A stretch of 39,618 nt of DNA, from NCBI RefSeq assembly GCF_902374955.1, contig NZ_CABKRX010000032.1:1-39618 (forward strand), given 5' to 3'. Numbering within the stretch: the first letter of the stretch is position 1; every line of letters starts with the position of its first letter. Under the pieces are notes generated by a model. It was not told where the DNA came from. It worked only from the letters and a program-made list of their open reading frames with translations, and ran no database searches. Source of the DNA: Bacillus massilioanorexius. GTDB taxonomy: Bacteria; Bacillota; Bacilli; Bacillales; DSM-1321. Positions 24,651 to 33,426 of the stretch are shown here, one piece after another. A program made the position numbers and the translations under genes.

Positions 24651-24674
24651 AATTAAACAAACGTTTGATTAATT
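24651..24674. promoter_or_regulatory. Palindromic operator candidate upstream of the agmatine operon
   Basis: A 24-bp dyad centred on CAAACGTTTG with one mismatched pair in the flanks (AATTAAA left, ATTAATT right). It lies about 230 bases before aguB. A CcpA site would need a different core, and the fit to the cre consensus is poor. The remainder of the 24591-24906 gap shows a possible -10 box (TATACT near 24837) and no gene. Confidence 0.4.
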
Positions 24675-24906
24675 GATATACAGTGAATAAATTTTGATTT
24701 CTGTACCCACTAATTTTAATATTAAACTTATTCTGGTAAAATGTTTTTTTGTTACTTAAAATGTATCACGTTACAGCTTGATTGTGCCTGTATCAAAAGG
24801 GCTCTAACCTATTTCAAAAGGTATTGTTGGTGTTTTATACTGTGTTTGTAGCAAGTAATACATATACATGCTCAATAAATCACAAAAAATTATGAGGTGA
24901 AATACT

Positions 24907-25902
24907 ATGGTGAAAGATTATATCGATACTAAGGACTTTACAAAAGAAGAGATTATTTACATGATCGAGCTTGGTTTAAAAATAAAAGAATCTATTAAAA
25001 ATGGTTATTACCCTCAGCTATTAAAAAATAAAACTTTAGGTATGATTTTCGAACAATCATCTACTCGTACAAGAGTATCTTTTGAAACAGCGATGACTCA
25101 ATTAGGAGGACATGCTCAATATTTGGCGCCAGGTCAAATTCAATTGGGTGGACATGAATCAGTTGCTGATACAGCTCGAGTGCTTTCTAGATTAGTAGAT
25201 ATCATGATGGCTCGTGTTGAACGTCATCAAACAGTTGTAGAACTTGCTGAAAACTCAACAATCTCAGTTATTAACGGTATGTCAGATTACAACCATCCAA
25301 CTCAAGAGCTAGGTGATGCAATCACAATGTTCGAGCATTTACCAGAAGGTAAAAAGATTGAAGATTGCAAAATCGTATTTGTTGGGGATGCTACTCAAGT
25401 TTGTGCATCAACAATGTTCATGGCTACAAAATTAGGTATGAATTTCGTACACTTTGGACCAAAAGGTTTCCAATTAAGTGAAGAACACCTGAAAATTGCT
25501 GAAGAAAACTGCAAAATCTCCGGTGGTAGCTGCTTAGTAACTGAAGATCCAGAAGAAGCACTTGCTGGCGCAGATTTCATTTATACAGATGTTTGGTATG
25601 GCTTATATGAAGCAGAGCTTTCAGAAGAAGAACGTATGAATATCTTCTATCCTAAATATCAAGTGGATGCAGAAATGATTAAGATGGCTGCACCTCATGT
25701 GAAATTTATGCACTGCTTACCTGCTACTCGTGGTGAAGAAGTAACTGATGAAGTATTAGATGCAGATTATTCTATAGTTATTGATGAAGCAGAAAATCGC
25801 CTTACTGCAATGCGTGCATTACTTGTTTACTTTATGCACCCTGAATATCGTCCTCAAACAGATGGTAAGCAATCAAATGTTAAAGAGCTAGTACTAAATT
25901 AA
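24907..25902 (+). CDS. aguB: Putrescine carbamoyltransferase
   Basis: 331 residues after ATGAGGTGA. Carbamoyl phosphate is bound by SSTRTR (about 52-57) and HPTQELGD; HCLPATRG is the late active-site loop. The motif DVWYGLYEAE holds the YGLY signature that separates putrescine from ornithine transcarbamoylases, which carry SMG there. The C-terminal helix (YFMHPEYRPQTDGKQSN) is the trimer-locking extension of the family. It phosphorolyses carbamoylputrescine to putrescine and carbamoyl phosphate. First gene of the operon, as in Listeria and Enterococcus. Confidence 0.95.
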   Translation: MVKDYIDTKDFTKEEIIYMIELGLKIKESIKNGYYPQLLKNKTLGMIFEQSSTRTRVSFETAMTQLGGHAQYLAPGQIQLGGHESVADTARVLSRLVDIMMARVERHQTVVELAENSTISVINGMSDYNHPTQELGDAITMFEHLPEGKKIEDCKIVFVGDATQVCASTMFMATKLGMNFVHFGPKGFQLSEEHLKIAEENCKISGGSCLVTEDPEEALAGADFIYTDVWYGLYEAELSEEERMNIFYPKYQVDAEMIKMAAPHVKFMHCLPATRGEEVTDEVLDADYSIVIDEAENRLTAMRALLVYFMHPEYRPQTDGKQSNVKELVLN

Positions 25903-25940
25903 ATATAAAGTCATGTAAGCATATTTTGAAAAAATGATGA

Positions 25941-25970
25941 GGAGGGGGAAGCATAGCCTTTCCTCCCCCC
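25941..25970 (+). other. G/C-run hairpin before aguD
   Basis: GGAGGGGG and TTTCCTCCCCCC can pair across about 10 bases. The structure precedes the AAGAGGAG ribosome site of aguD and could tune its translation or stop exonucleases. No function is shown. Confidence 0.35.
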
Positions 25971-25993
25971 ACTTAAAAAGAGGAGTGGGCGTT

Positions 25994-27394
25994 TTGAAAA
26001 AGAAAAAATTTAGGTTATTTGATGCCGTATTAATGGCAGTTGTTGTTATTTTAGTTGTTGAATCTGCCGCACCAGCAGCAGCAATCGGTTCATCCCAATT
26101 CTTCTGGTGGATTGCTATGCTCGCACTTTTCTTCCTGCCTTATGGATTAATTTCAGCAGAACTTGGGACTACATATGATGATGAAGGTGGAATTTATGAT
26201 TGGGTAAAAAGAGCCTTTGGTAAACGTTGGGGTGCTCGTGTTGCTTGGTTATATTGGATTAACTATCCACTTTGGATGGCTAGCTTAGCCGTTCTATTCA
26301 TGGAAGTATTCACACAAATTTTCTCAATTAATCTTAGTACACCTATTACGATTGCGATACAGTTATTATTCGTTTGGTTTGTTGTATTAGTTAGTTGCTA
26401 TCCTGTTAGTGATAGTAAATGGATTTTAAATGCCGCAGCCTTTTGTAAATTAATTATTATGCTTAGTCTTGGTGGCATTGGTATTTATTTTGCTGCTACA
26501 AAAGGTCTAGCTAATGATTTCTCTGGTGCTGCATTATTGCCAAGTTTTGATGTAACTAGTTTATCTTTTATTTCTGTTATTTTATTTAATTTCCTAGGCT
26601 TTGAAGTAGTTACCTCGTTTGCAAGTAGTATGGAAAACCCGAAAAAACAAATTCCACAAGCCATTATTTATGGTGGTGTTTTAATTGCTGTATTCTATTT
26701 ATTGGCAGCCTTTGGTATGGGGGCAGCGATTCCTACAAGTGAGCTTTCTACTTCTGGCGGTTTAGTTGATAGTTTCATAATTATGCTTGGCGGAGTGAAC
26801 CCGTTTGTCATTATTGTTGGGTTAATGTTTATGTATACGCTTGCAGCAAATCTAATTTCTTGGGCACTAGGAGTAAACTACGTAGCTATGTATGCAGCTC
26901 GTCATAATGACTTGCCTAAAGCATTTGGGAAAACAAGCGCAAAAAATGATATGCCAATTGGAGCAAGTATTATCAATGGAATTGTTGCATCCGTTCTGAT
27001 TGTAGCAGCTCCATTAATTCCAAATGAAAATGTTTTCTGGGCATTCTTTGCACTGAATGTAGTGGCACTTCTTGCTTCTTACATCATGATGTTCCCTGCA
27101 TTCCTTAAATTACGTCGTATTGATCCTGATAGAGAACGTCCATTTAAAGTTCCTGGAGGGCCAATTTTATTAAGATTAATGACTTATGTTCCTATGGTGT
27201 TATTAATCATCACTTTAATTTTCTCTGCTGTACCTTTAAATGGATCAGCAGCTGAATTAGATGAAAAAATACCAATCCTAATTGGTACTGTTTTAGCCGT
27301 AATTGTAGGTGAAATATGCATCAAAATTGCAGGTAAACAAAGCGTCGAGACACAAGATCAGGTTAAAGGAGAGGTTAAACATGAAAACAATTGA
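25994..27394 (+). CDS. aguD: Agmatine:putrescine antiporter (APC family)
   Basis: I start at TTG 25994 (LKKKKFRLFDAVLM), 8 bases after AAGAGGAG; 466 residues. About twelve membrane helices; the APC glycine motif region is ESAAPAAAIGSSQFFWW in helix 1, and SAELGTTYDDEGGIYDWVKRAFG is the typical helix 2 to loop segment. It exchanges external agmatine for internal putrescine, which needs no energy. It sits between aguB and aguA1 and overlaps aguA1 by 14 bases. Substrate assignment rests on the operon. Confidence 0.9.
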   Translation: MKKKKFRLFDAVLMAVVVILVVESAAPAAAIGSSQFFWWIAMLALFFLPYGLISAELGTTYDDEGGIYDWVKRAFGKRWGARVAWLYWINYPLWMASLAVLFMEVFTQIFSINLSTPITIAIQLLFVWFVVLVSCYPVSDSKWILNAAAFCKLIIMLSLGGIGIYFAATKGLANDFSGAALLPSFDVTSLSFISVILFNFLGFEVVTSFASSMENPKKQIPQAIIYGGVLIAVFYLLAAFGMGAAIPTSELSTSGGLVDSFIIMLGGVNPFVIIVGLMFMYTLAANLISWALGVNYVAMYAARHNDLPKAFGKTSAKNDMPIGASIINGIVASVLIVAAPLIPNENVFWAFFALNVVALLASYIMMFPAFLKLRRIDPDRERPFKVPGGPILLRLMTYVPMVLLIITLIFSAVPLNGSAAELDEKIPILIGTVLAVIVGEICIKIAGKQSVETQDQVKGEVKHENN

Positions 27395-28475
27395 TAGCAC
27401 ATCGAAAAAAGACGGTTTCAGAATGCCAGGAGAATTCGAAAAGCATTCTGGTTGTTATATTATTTGGCCAGAACGTCCTGATAATTGGCGACTTGGTGGA
27501 AAACCAGCTCAAAAAGTATTCGTTGAAGTGGCAAAAGCTATTTCAAAATTTGAGCCAGTTACAGTAGGTACTTCAAGTGAACAATTTGTAAATGCTCGTC
27601 ATATGCTCCCAGATGAAATTCGAGTGGTTGAAATAGATAATGATGATTCGTGGGTACGCGATAGTGGCCCAACATTTGTTGTCAATGATAAAGGTGATGT
27701 TCGTGGTGTAGATTGGTCATTCAATTCCTGGGGTGGACTTGTAGATGGTTTGTATTTCCCATGGGATAAAGACGATCAAGTGGCTCAGAAAATATGTGAG
27801 CTTGAAATGAAGGATCGATACCGTTTAAATGATTTTGTTTTAGAGGGTGGTTCAATTCATGTAGATGGTGAAGGAACATTAATTACGACAGAGGAATGTT
27901 TATTATCTGAAGGTCGTAATCCTCAGCTTTCAAAAGAGCAAATTGAGCAAGTACTGAAAGAGTATTTAAACCTTGAAAAAGTTATTTGGTTAAAACGAGG
28001 TATTTACTTAGATGAAACAAATGGTCACGTAGATAACATTGTAAACTATGTGCGTCCTGGGGTTGTTGCTCTAGCTTGGACAGATGATGTAAATGATCCT
28101 CAATATGAAATTTCTAAAGAATGCTATGACATTTTAAGCAATTCAACAGATGCAAAAGGTCGCAAATTAGAAGTACATAAAATTCATGTCCCTTCTCCTA
28201 TTTTAATTACGAAGGAAGAAAGTGAAGGGGTAGATGCTGTCGAAGGTACACTGCCTAGAGAAGAAGGTGATCGTTTAGCTGCAAGTTATATTAATTACTA
28301 TACAGCTAACGGCGGCGTTGTGTTCCCACTATTTGGAGATCCAAAAGATGAAGAAGCACGCAAAAAGTTAATGGAATTATATCCAGATCGTGAAGTAATT
28401 GGTGTTCCTGCACGAGAAATTTTACTTGGCGGTGGCAATATTCACTGTATTACGCAACAAGTTCCGTTAGGATAA
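27381..28475 (+). CDS. aguA1: Agmatine deiminase (first copy)
   Basis: I start at ATG 27381 (MKTIDSTSKKDGFRMPGE), behind AAAGGAGAGG; 364 residues. A peptidylarginine-deiminase-fold (guanidino-modifying) enzyme. Catalytic features: WPERPDNWR and DDSWVRDSGPT (substrate Asp), ETNGHVDN (His) and GGGNIHC with the nucleophile Cys356. Residue 157 is Gly in LEGGSIHVDGEG. It hydrolyses agmatine to carbamoylputrescine and ammonia, which also raises cytoplasmic pH. Overlaps the end of aguD, indicating coupling. Confidence 0.96.
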   Translation: MKTIDSTSKKDGFRMPGEFEKHSGCYIIWPERPDNWRLGGKPAQKVFVEVAKAISKFEPVTVGTSSEQFVNARHMLPDEIRVVEIDNDDSWVRDSGPTFVVNDKGDVRGVDWSFNSWGGLVDGLYFPWDKDDQVAQKICELEMKDRYRLNDFVLEGGSIHVDGEGTLITTEECLLSEGRNPQLSKEQIEQVLKEYLNLEKVIWLKRGIYLDETNGHVDNIVNYVRPGVVALAWTDDVNDPQYEISKECYDILSNSTDAKGRKLEVHKIHVPSPILITKEESEGVDAVEGTLPREEGDRLAASYINYYTANGGVVFPLFGDPKDEEARKKLMELYPDREVIGVPAREILLGGGNIHCITQQVPLG

Positions 28476-28500
28476 AAAAATAAAGAAATTCCTGCTGATG

Positions 28501-28553
28501 GCTCTGTTAATCCTAGTTTGATTTTTAGTAATCGTTAATTAGGTTAACAGAGC
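28501..28553 (+). other. Long stem-loop between aguA1 and aguC
   Basis: GCTCTGTTAA / TTAACAGAGC with an extended CCTA / TAGG pairing and a loop of about 20 bases. It is followed by A residues rather than T, so it is not a plus-strand terminator. It may mark RNA processing or protect an mRNA end. Confidence 0.45.
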
Positions 28554-28589
28554 TAAAAAAATCTAATAAAAATGGGAGTGAATAGATAT

Positions 28590-29558
28590 ATGTCAACCAA
28601 TCGAAAAAAAATCGTCGTTGCTCTTGGTGGAAATGCTATTTTATCCTCTGATGCTAGTGCAAAAGCTCAACAAGAAGCGTTGAATCAAACAGCAGAATAC
28701 TTAGTTCAATTTATTGAAAAAGGTTATGATTTAATTATTTCTCATGGAAATGGACCACAAGTAGGAAATCTTGTACTTCAACAAGCAGCGGCAGATAGCG
28801 AAAAAAATCCAGCATTACCTTTGGATAGTTGTGTGGCAATGACACAGGGGAGTATTGGATATTGGATGCAAAATGCCATGGACAAAGCATTAGCAAAACG
28901 AAATATAGATAAAGATGCTGTATCTATTATTACACAGGTAGTGGTAGATAAGGATGATCCTGCATTTGTAAATCCGACAAAACCGATAGGACCATTTTTA
29001 ACAGAAGAAGAAGCACGTAGTGAGATGGTGAAAACAGGAGCTATTTACAAAGAGGATGCAGGACGTGGTTGGAGAAAAGTGGTGGCTTCTCCCCGACCAA
29101 TTAGCATTCGTGAGTATCAAGTAATCGATCATTTAGTAAACAATGGTGTGGTTACCATCTCTGTTGGCGGTGGCGGAGTTTCTGTTATTGAAGAAGGACA
29201 AGATCTTGTAGGGGTAGAGGCTGTAATCGATAAAGATTTTGCTTCTCAAAAATTAGCGGAATTAGTAGATGCAGATATGCTTGTTATTTTAACAGGTGTT
29301 GATAATGTATATATCAACTACAATAAACCAAATCAAAAGAAATTAGAGGAAGTTTCAGTAGCTGAATTAGAAGAATATATCAAAGAGAATCAATTTACTC
29401 CAGGTAGTATGTTACCTAAGATAGAAGCGGCAATCGATTTTGTTAAACATCGTCCTCAATCAAAAGCGATTATTACTTCTCTTGAAAATATTGGTCAATT
29501 ACTTGAAAATGGAGCGGGAACGGTCATTACTGAAAAAGTAGCGCTTGCTATGGCATAG
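28590..29558 (+). CDS. aguC: Carbamate kinase
   Basis: I start at ATG 28590 (MSTNRKKIVVALGGNAIL), since GGGAGTG lies 9 bases before it; an in-frame ATG at 28572 lacks a site. 322 residues. Amino-acid-kinase fold with the glycine loop VALGGNAIL, SHGNGPQVGNL, and the phosphate-binding SVGGGGVSVI; GSMLPKIEAAIDFV is the typical C-terminal block. It turns carbamoyl phosphate and ADP into ATP, CO2 and ammonia, the energy-yielding step of the pathway. Confidence 0.95.
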   Translation: MSTNRKKIVVALGGNAILSSDASAKAQQEALNQTAEYLVQFIEKGYDLIISHGNGPQVGNLVLQQAAADSEKNPALPLDSCVAMTQGSIGYWMQNAMDKALAKRNIDKDAVSIITQVVVDKDDPAFVNPTKPIGPFLTEEEARSEMVKTGAIYKEDAGRGWRKVVASPRPISIREYQVIDHLVNNGVVTISVGGGGVSVIEEGQDLVGVEAVIDKDFASQKLAELVDADMLVILTGVDNVYINYNKPNQKKLEEVSVAELEEYIKENQFTPGSMLPKIEAAIDFVKHRPQSKAIITSLENIGQLLENGAGTVITEKVALAMA

Positions 29559-29722
29559 GCGTCTCTAGGGAGTTATTGGGGCTGTCATTCTCATTTGTAA
29601 ACTGTTTAAAAAATGCTCTGTTATAGTTGGTGTTGATTTTTTTATGAGCCTAAAAAGATCATTCAAGTATTCAGAGTGTTTTATTTAGAAGATAAGGTAC
29701 ATTGGAATGGAAGATTAAATAG

Positions 29723-29760
29723 AAGAGCCTGAGTTCCACATGCGAGCTTGGGTTCTTTTC
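29723..29760 (+). terminator. Wobble-paired terminator downstream of aguC
   Basis: AAGAGCCTGAGTTC and GAGCTTGGGTTCTT pair over 14 positions when G-U pairs are allowed, with loop CACATGC and a short T tract after. It lies 165 bases behind aguC. The remaining gap (29559-29912) holds no gene. Confidence 0.5.
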
Positions 29761-29912
29761 ATATTCTTAATCTTAGGTTTATTCTAAAAGATACCTTTGA
29801 TAAACTATTCTTAACAGTACAAGTATTATATAAAGAATATCTGTTGTATATGAAATACCTTACATGCAATAAAGCCCTTCTTTATTCTTATTTATAAAAA
29901 GGAGATGTAGCT

Positions 29913-30302
29913 ATGAATCTAGTAGGAAAGTATAGCTGGTTGGTCGATAGTATTCATTCGTATAAAGGAGCTGTTTGTGAATGGAAAGCGGAATGGGAAG
30001 CAGATCGTTTTCTAATTGCCAATAAAATGTTTGGAATGCTTGGTCATAATAAAGAAGGCGAGGAAATTATCACCTTGAAATGTCGCCCTGATCAAAATGA
30101 AGAATATCAAAATATGTATAGTCATATTACACCTGGCTATTACATGAATAAAACACATTGGATTTCTATTCAATTAGAACATAGTGATGCACCGAAAGAA
30201 TTCATTTTATCTTGTTTGAAAGATTCTTATGATTTGGTATATAAAGCGTTACCAAAAAAAGTCAAAATAGAAATAGAGAAGTATCCTGTAAACGATGAAT
30301 AA
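29913..30302 (+). CDS. yjbR: MmcQ/YjbR family protein
   Basis: 129 residues after AAAAAGGAGATG. The DUF419/MmcQ fold is recognised by ANKMFGMLGHNKEG, ITLKCRPDQNEEYQ, TPGYYMNKTHWISIQL and the C-terminal SYDLVYKALPKK. These proteins have a CyaY-like fold and are called DNA-binding by similarity; no role is established. It separates aguC from aguA2 and is not part of the Listeria operon as I remember it. Confidence 0.88.
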   Translation: MNLVGKYSWLVDSIHSYKGAVCEWKAEWEADRFLIANKMFGMLGHNKEGEEIITLKCRPDQNEEYQNMYSHITPGYYMNKTHWISIQLEHSDAPKEFILSCLKDSYDLVYKALPKKVKIEIEKYPVNDE

Positions 30303-30424
30303 ACCATTCTTGTAGATAAGATTTAAGGTTGGGTTTGTTCTTTTTTAACCCCACTCATTAGTCTAAAAGTATCATTATAATGACAAAGTGGTGGTTATGC
30401 ATTGGTTTTGGAGGGAGAATAATC

Positions 30425-31525
30425 ATGCAACTTAGAAATAGCTCACCGAGAAAAGATGGTTATAGAATGCCGGGTGAATTTGAGAAACATGAGTCATGCT
30501 ACATTATATGGCCAGAACGATCGGATAACTGGCGCTTAGGTGGAAAACCAGCTCAAAAATGCTTCGTTGAAGTAGCGACTGCAATTAGTGAATTTGAACC
30601 TGTAACGGTATTGGTCTCATGTAATCAATATTTAAATGCACGTAATATGCTACCTGAGCATATTCGTTTAATTGAAATGTCAAATAACGATTCTTGGATA
30701 CGAGATTATGGTCCTAGTTTCTTAATCAATAATGAAGGGCAATTACGTGGTGTAGATTGGCGCTTTAATGCATGGGGAGGTTTATTGGATGGTTTATACT
30801 TTCCTTGGGATAAAGACGACCAAATGGCACAAAAAATTTGTGAATTAGAAAAAATTGATTATTACCAATTAGATAATTTCATTCTAGAAGGCTGTTCGGT
30901 ACATGTTGATGGTGAAGGTACACTTATTACAACAGAAGAGTGCCTGCTTTCTGAAGGAAGAAATGGACAATTGTCTAAAGAGCAAATTGAAATCATTTTA
31001 AAAGAATATTTCAATGTACAAAAGGTCATCTGGTTAAAGCATGGCTGTTATTTAGATGAAACGAACGGTCACGTGGATAACATTATTAATTATGTTAAGC
31101 CAGGAGAAGTTGTCTTATCTTGGACAGATGATCAAAATGATCCACAATGGAGTATTTCAAGGGAATGTGAAGAAATATTAAGAAATACAAAGGATGCCCA
31201 AGGTAGAAGCCTAACAATACACAAGCTTCATTGTCCAACACCTGTGTTAATTACGAAGGAAGAAAGCGAAGGTGTTGATGCGATAAATGGTACATTTCCG
31301 AGACAACCAGGAGATCGCTTAGCAGCTAGCTATGTGAATTACTATACAGCAAATGGAGGAATTGTTTTCCCGCTGTTCGATGATCCAAAAGATGAGGATG
31401 CAAGAATGGTTTTGGAAAGATTGTATCCTGATCGAAAAGTGGTTGGAATTCGGGCAAGAGAAATTTTGCTTGGTGGAGGGAATATCCATTGTATAACTCA
31501 ACATGTACCCCAAAGATTGAGGTAA
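30425..31525 (+). CDS. aguA2: Second agmatine deiminase paralogue, G157C
   Basis: I start at ATG 30425 (MQLRNSSPRKDGYRMPGE), after GGAGGGAG; 366 residues, collinear with AguA1 without gaps through the core. The catalytic Asp (SWIRDYGPS), His (ETNGHVDN) and Cys356 (GGGNIHC) are kept. Residue 157 is Cys (LEGCSVHVDGEG) where AguA1 has Gly, and SWIRDYG replaces SWVRDSG. From memory, Listeria monocytogenes AguA2 also has Cys157 and is inactive until changed to Gly. So this copy may be inactive or have another substrate. Confidence 0.9.
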   Translation: MQLRNSSPRKDGYRMPGEFEKHESCYIIWPERSDNWRLGGKPAQKCFVEVATAISEFEPVTVLVSCNQYLNARNMLPEHIRLIEMSNNDSWIRDYGPSFLINNEGQLRGVDWRFNAWGGLLDGLYFPWDKDDQMAQKICELEKIDYYQLDNFILEGCSVHVDGEGTLITTEECLLSEGRNGQLSKEQIEIILKEYFNVQKVIWLKHGCYLDETNGHVDNIINYVKPGEVVLSWTDDQNDPQWSISRECEEILRNTKDAQGRSLTIHKLHCPTPVLITKEESEGVDAINGTFPRQPGDRLAASYVNYYTANGGIVFPLFDDPKDEDARMVLERLYPDRKVVGIRAREILLGGGNIHCITQHVPQRLR

Positions 31526-31573
31526 TGTGACTAAGAACAAGGGGAAAAGAATAATCCAAAAGGAGTTCTGTAC

Positions 31574-32353
31574 ATGGATTTTTTTGAAATTTCTAGTAAA
31601 AACTTATCGTCCCTGACAAGAAATGAACGAGTATTATTCGATTTTGTCGTAAAAAATATGGAAACGATAAAAAATCAAAGTATTCGTGAGGTTGCTGCTG
31701 AATGTTTTGTGTCGACTACGACATTTCTAAGATTTGTACGAAAATTAGGATTTACTGGATATAGTGAGTTCACGACAGTTTTGAAATTTACTCTGTTCAA
31801 TAAAGAAGAAGTAAAACCCTCTCCGTTTGTAGTAGAACAAAAGGATTACAGAGAAGAATATTTAAAGAATATTATTGAATCTGTTCGTGTATTAGAGCCC
31901 ACAAAGATTAACATGATTTCAAAAAAGCTTCGCAGTAAGCCAAGAATTTTTATATTTGCAAAAGGGCTAAGTAAAAATGTAGCTCGCTATGTAAAATATT
32001 TATATACTACGAGTGGATTTTTAGTCGAATTTCCTGAAGATTATCAATATCGTCAAGCTGTGATTCCGCATATAGGGAAGGATGATATGGTTTTTATTCT
32101 TACCTATTATGGTCACGATGCTGAGCTTGTGCAACTTGCACAGGAATTGAAGAAGCAAAAGCAGAGTCCATTTTTAGTATCTATTACAGGAGCAGATAAT
32201 AATATCATTCAAAATTTAAGTGATGTTAACTTATATATTTTTACGGATGAAATAGAAATGAATAAGTTAGATATTACATCTCGAATTTCAACAATTGCTA
32301 TTTTGGAGTTAGTACTTTATCAATATATGGAGGATAGCCTTCAGATGTCCTAA
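31574..32353 (+). CDS. RpiR family regulator of the agmatine operon
   Basis: 259 residues after AAAAGGAG. The N-terminal RpiR-type helix-turn-helix (about 1-75) contains SIREVAAECFVSTTTFLRFVRKLGF. A C-terminal SIS-like domain (about 100-250) has RIFIFAKGLSKNVARYVKYL and DMVFILTYYGHDAELVQLA. SIS domains usually bind phosphosugars; here the ligand may differ. The last gene of the agu cluster, as in Listeria. Control of aguB-A2 is inferred from synteny, perhaps via the palindrome at 24651-24674. Confidence 0.85.
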   Translation: MDFFEISSKNLSSLTRNERVLFDFVVKNMETIKNQSIREVAAECFVSTTTFLRFVRKLGFTGYSEFTTVLKFTLFNKEEVKPSPFVVEQKDYREEYLKNIIESVRVLEPTKINMISKKLRSKPRIFIFAKGLSKNVARYVKYLYTTSGFLVEFPEDYQYRQAVIPHIGKDDMVFILTYYGHDAELVQLAQELKKQKQSPFLVSITGADNNIIQNLSDVNLYIFTDEIEMNKLDITSRISTIAILELVLYQYMEDSLQMS

Positions 32354-32356
32354 TGT

Positions 32357-32403
32357 AACGTAAGCAACCCCTGCAGGAAAAAACTGCAGGGTTCATTTAC
32401 GTT
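32357..32403 (+). terminator. Terminator of the agu operon
   Basis: Outer AACGTAA / TTACGTT and inner CCCTGCAG / CTGCAGGG stems around GAAAAAA. Confidence 0.75.
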
Positions 32404-32428
32404 ATAAAATAAGCAAGTATATAATTTA

Positions 32429-32512
32429 GGACCAAGACAACTGTCTAACATATAACCTGCCGTAAATTTCTCTAAAGATTACAGCTATACCAAAAAGGAT
32501 TGGTAACGTTTT
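32429..32512. repeat. Short copy of the structured repeat at 3219-3580
   Basis: The first 32 bases match the long copy at 28 of 32 positions (GGACCAAGACAACTGTCTAA...). The last part again has CAGCTATACC and GGTA. The roughly 270-base interior with the hairpins is absent. Like the long copy it lies right behind the stop of a minus-strand gene. Confidence 0.5.
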
Positions 32513-32515
32513 TTC

Positions 32516-33333
32516 TTATTCTTTTTTCTTAATCGGTATTTGAATTTCAGTTAGCCATTCTTCTTCTTTTTGTTTATTCCAAATACCATCAATATATGAT
32601 TCTCTAGGATGATCATATACTTCATATTCATTTTCTTCAATCCATTTAAAAGCAAAGGAATAGGTTATACCGAGAGTTGTATAGTTTCCTCTATGCAGCA
32701 CACAAAGTGCATGTGGAATAGCCTCTAGCTTTTTGAAAGTGAGTATATCCGTATCCTCTTTCATCTCTGTTACTGCTTCACATATTTCAACATCAATATT
32801 TGATTCTCTGCATTCTCCATCATGATATATATTAAAGCAATAGGCAGGGACAGCGCATTCGCAACCCAATCGTCTCATTTCTTTTGCCATAATATTAGGA
32901 CAAATGTCGTTTAAAGCATCGTAATTCGGGATGATTTGTCTTAGTGATGCTACAGTTACCTCGGGCACTTCTTTTATTATCGGATTGTACATCATACATT
33001 CTCCTTTCAATAAACTGCGATAACTTCGAATTTGTAACAGCTTCTCTTCTTCATTTTTAATACTTTTTAACACATCCTGCTCTTTCAATTTTAAGAACAT
33101 GTCGATAGCATTCGGGTTTTGAAGTGCTTCTTTTACTTGTTGCAAGGAGAGTCCCATACTTTTTAGTGCAAGAATTTGATGCAGCTGAGGGAGCTGCTGG
33201 GAAGTGTAATAGCGATAACCAGTGTAATCAAATCATCAACATGATCAGGTTTAAGCAATCCAATTTCATCGTAATGTCGTAACGTTTTAGTTGTAATTTT
33301 ATTTATTTTTGAGAAAACACCTATTGAAAACAT
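32516..33333 (-). pseudogene. MerR family regulator with GyrI-like domain, frameshifted
   Basis: From ATG 33333 (AGGTGA upstream) the frame reads MFSIGVFSKINKITTKTLRH and YDEIGLLKPDHVDD, a MerR helix-turn-helix. It then slips by one base near 33222-33235. In the next frame the gene continues DYTGYRYYTSQQLPQLHQIL, then the coiled coil and a GyrI/BtrR-like effector-binding domain (YHDGECRESNIDVEICEAV, CVLHRGNYTTL, GIWNKQ) to the stop at 32516. The span is 818 bases, one short of a multiple of three. In the family these proteins activate drug-efflux genes after ligand binding. Confidence 0.8.
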
Positions 33334-33367
33334 CAATTTTCACCTGCGCCTGTGACTTGATAGGTTA

Positions 33368-33398
33368 AGTATATGGTTTGCCCTAAGGGAAAGGTCAA
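33368..33398 (-). promoter_or_regulatory. MerR-type promoter with 19-bp spacer
   Basis: On the minus strand: TTGACC, 19 bases, TATACT. The spacer holds the dyad CCCTTAGGG. A 19-bp spacing with a central dyad is the hallmark of MerR-controlled promoters, so the broken regulator's control site is still intact. Confidence 0.7.
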
Positions 33399-33426
33399 GA
33401 ACTTGAGAAGAATTAAATGAGAAATA

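Noticed and set aside
24658..24667. CcpA (cre) site at CAAACGTTTG
   Set aside because: Positions flanking the central CG do not follow the cre consensus, so I list it only as an unnamed dyad.
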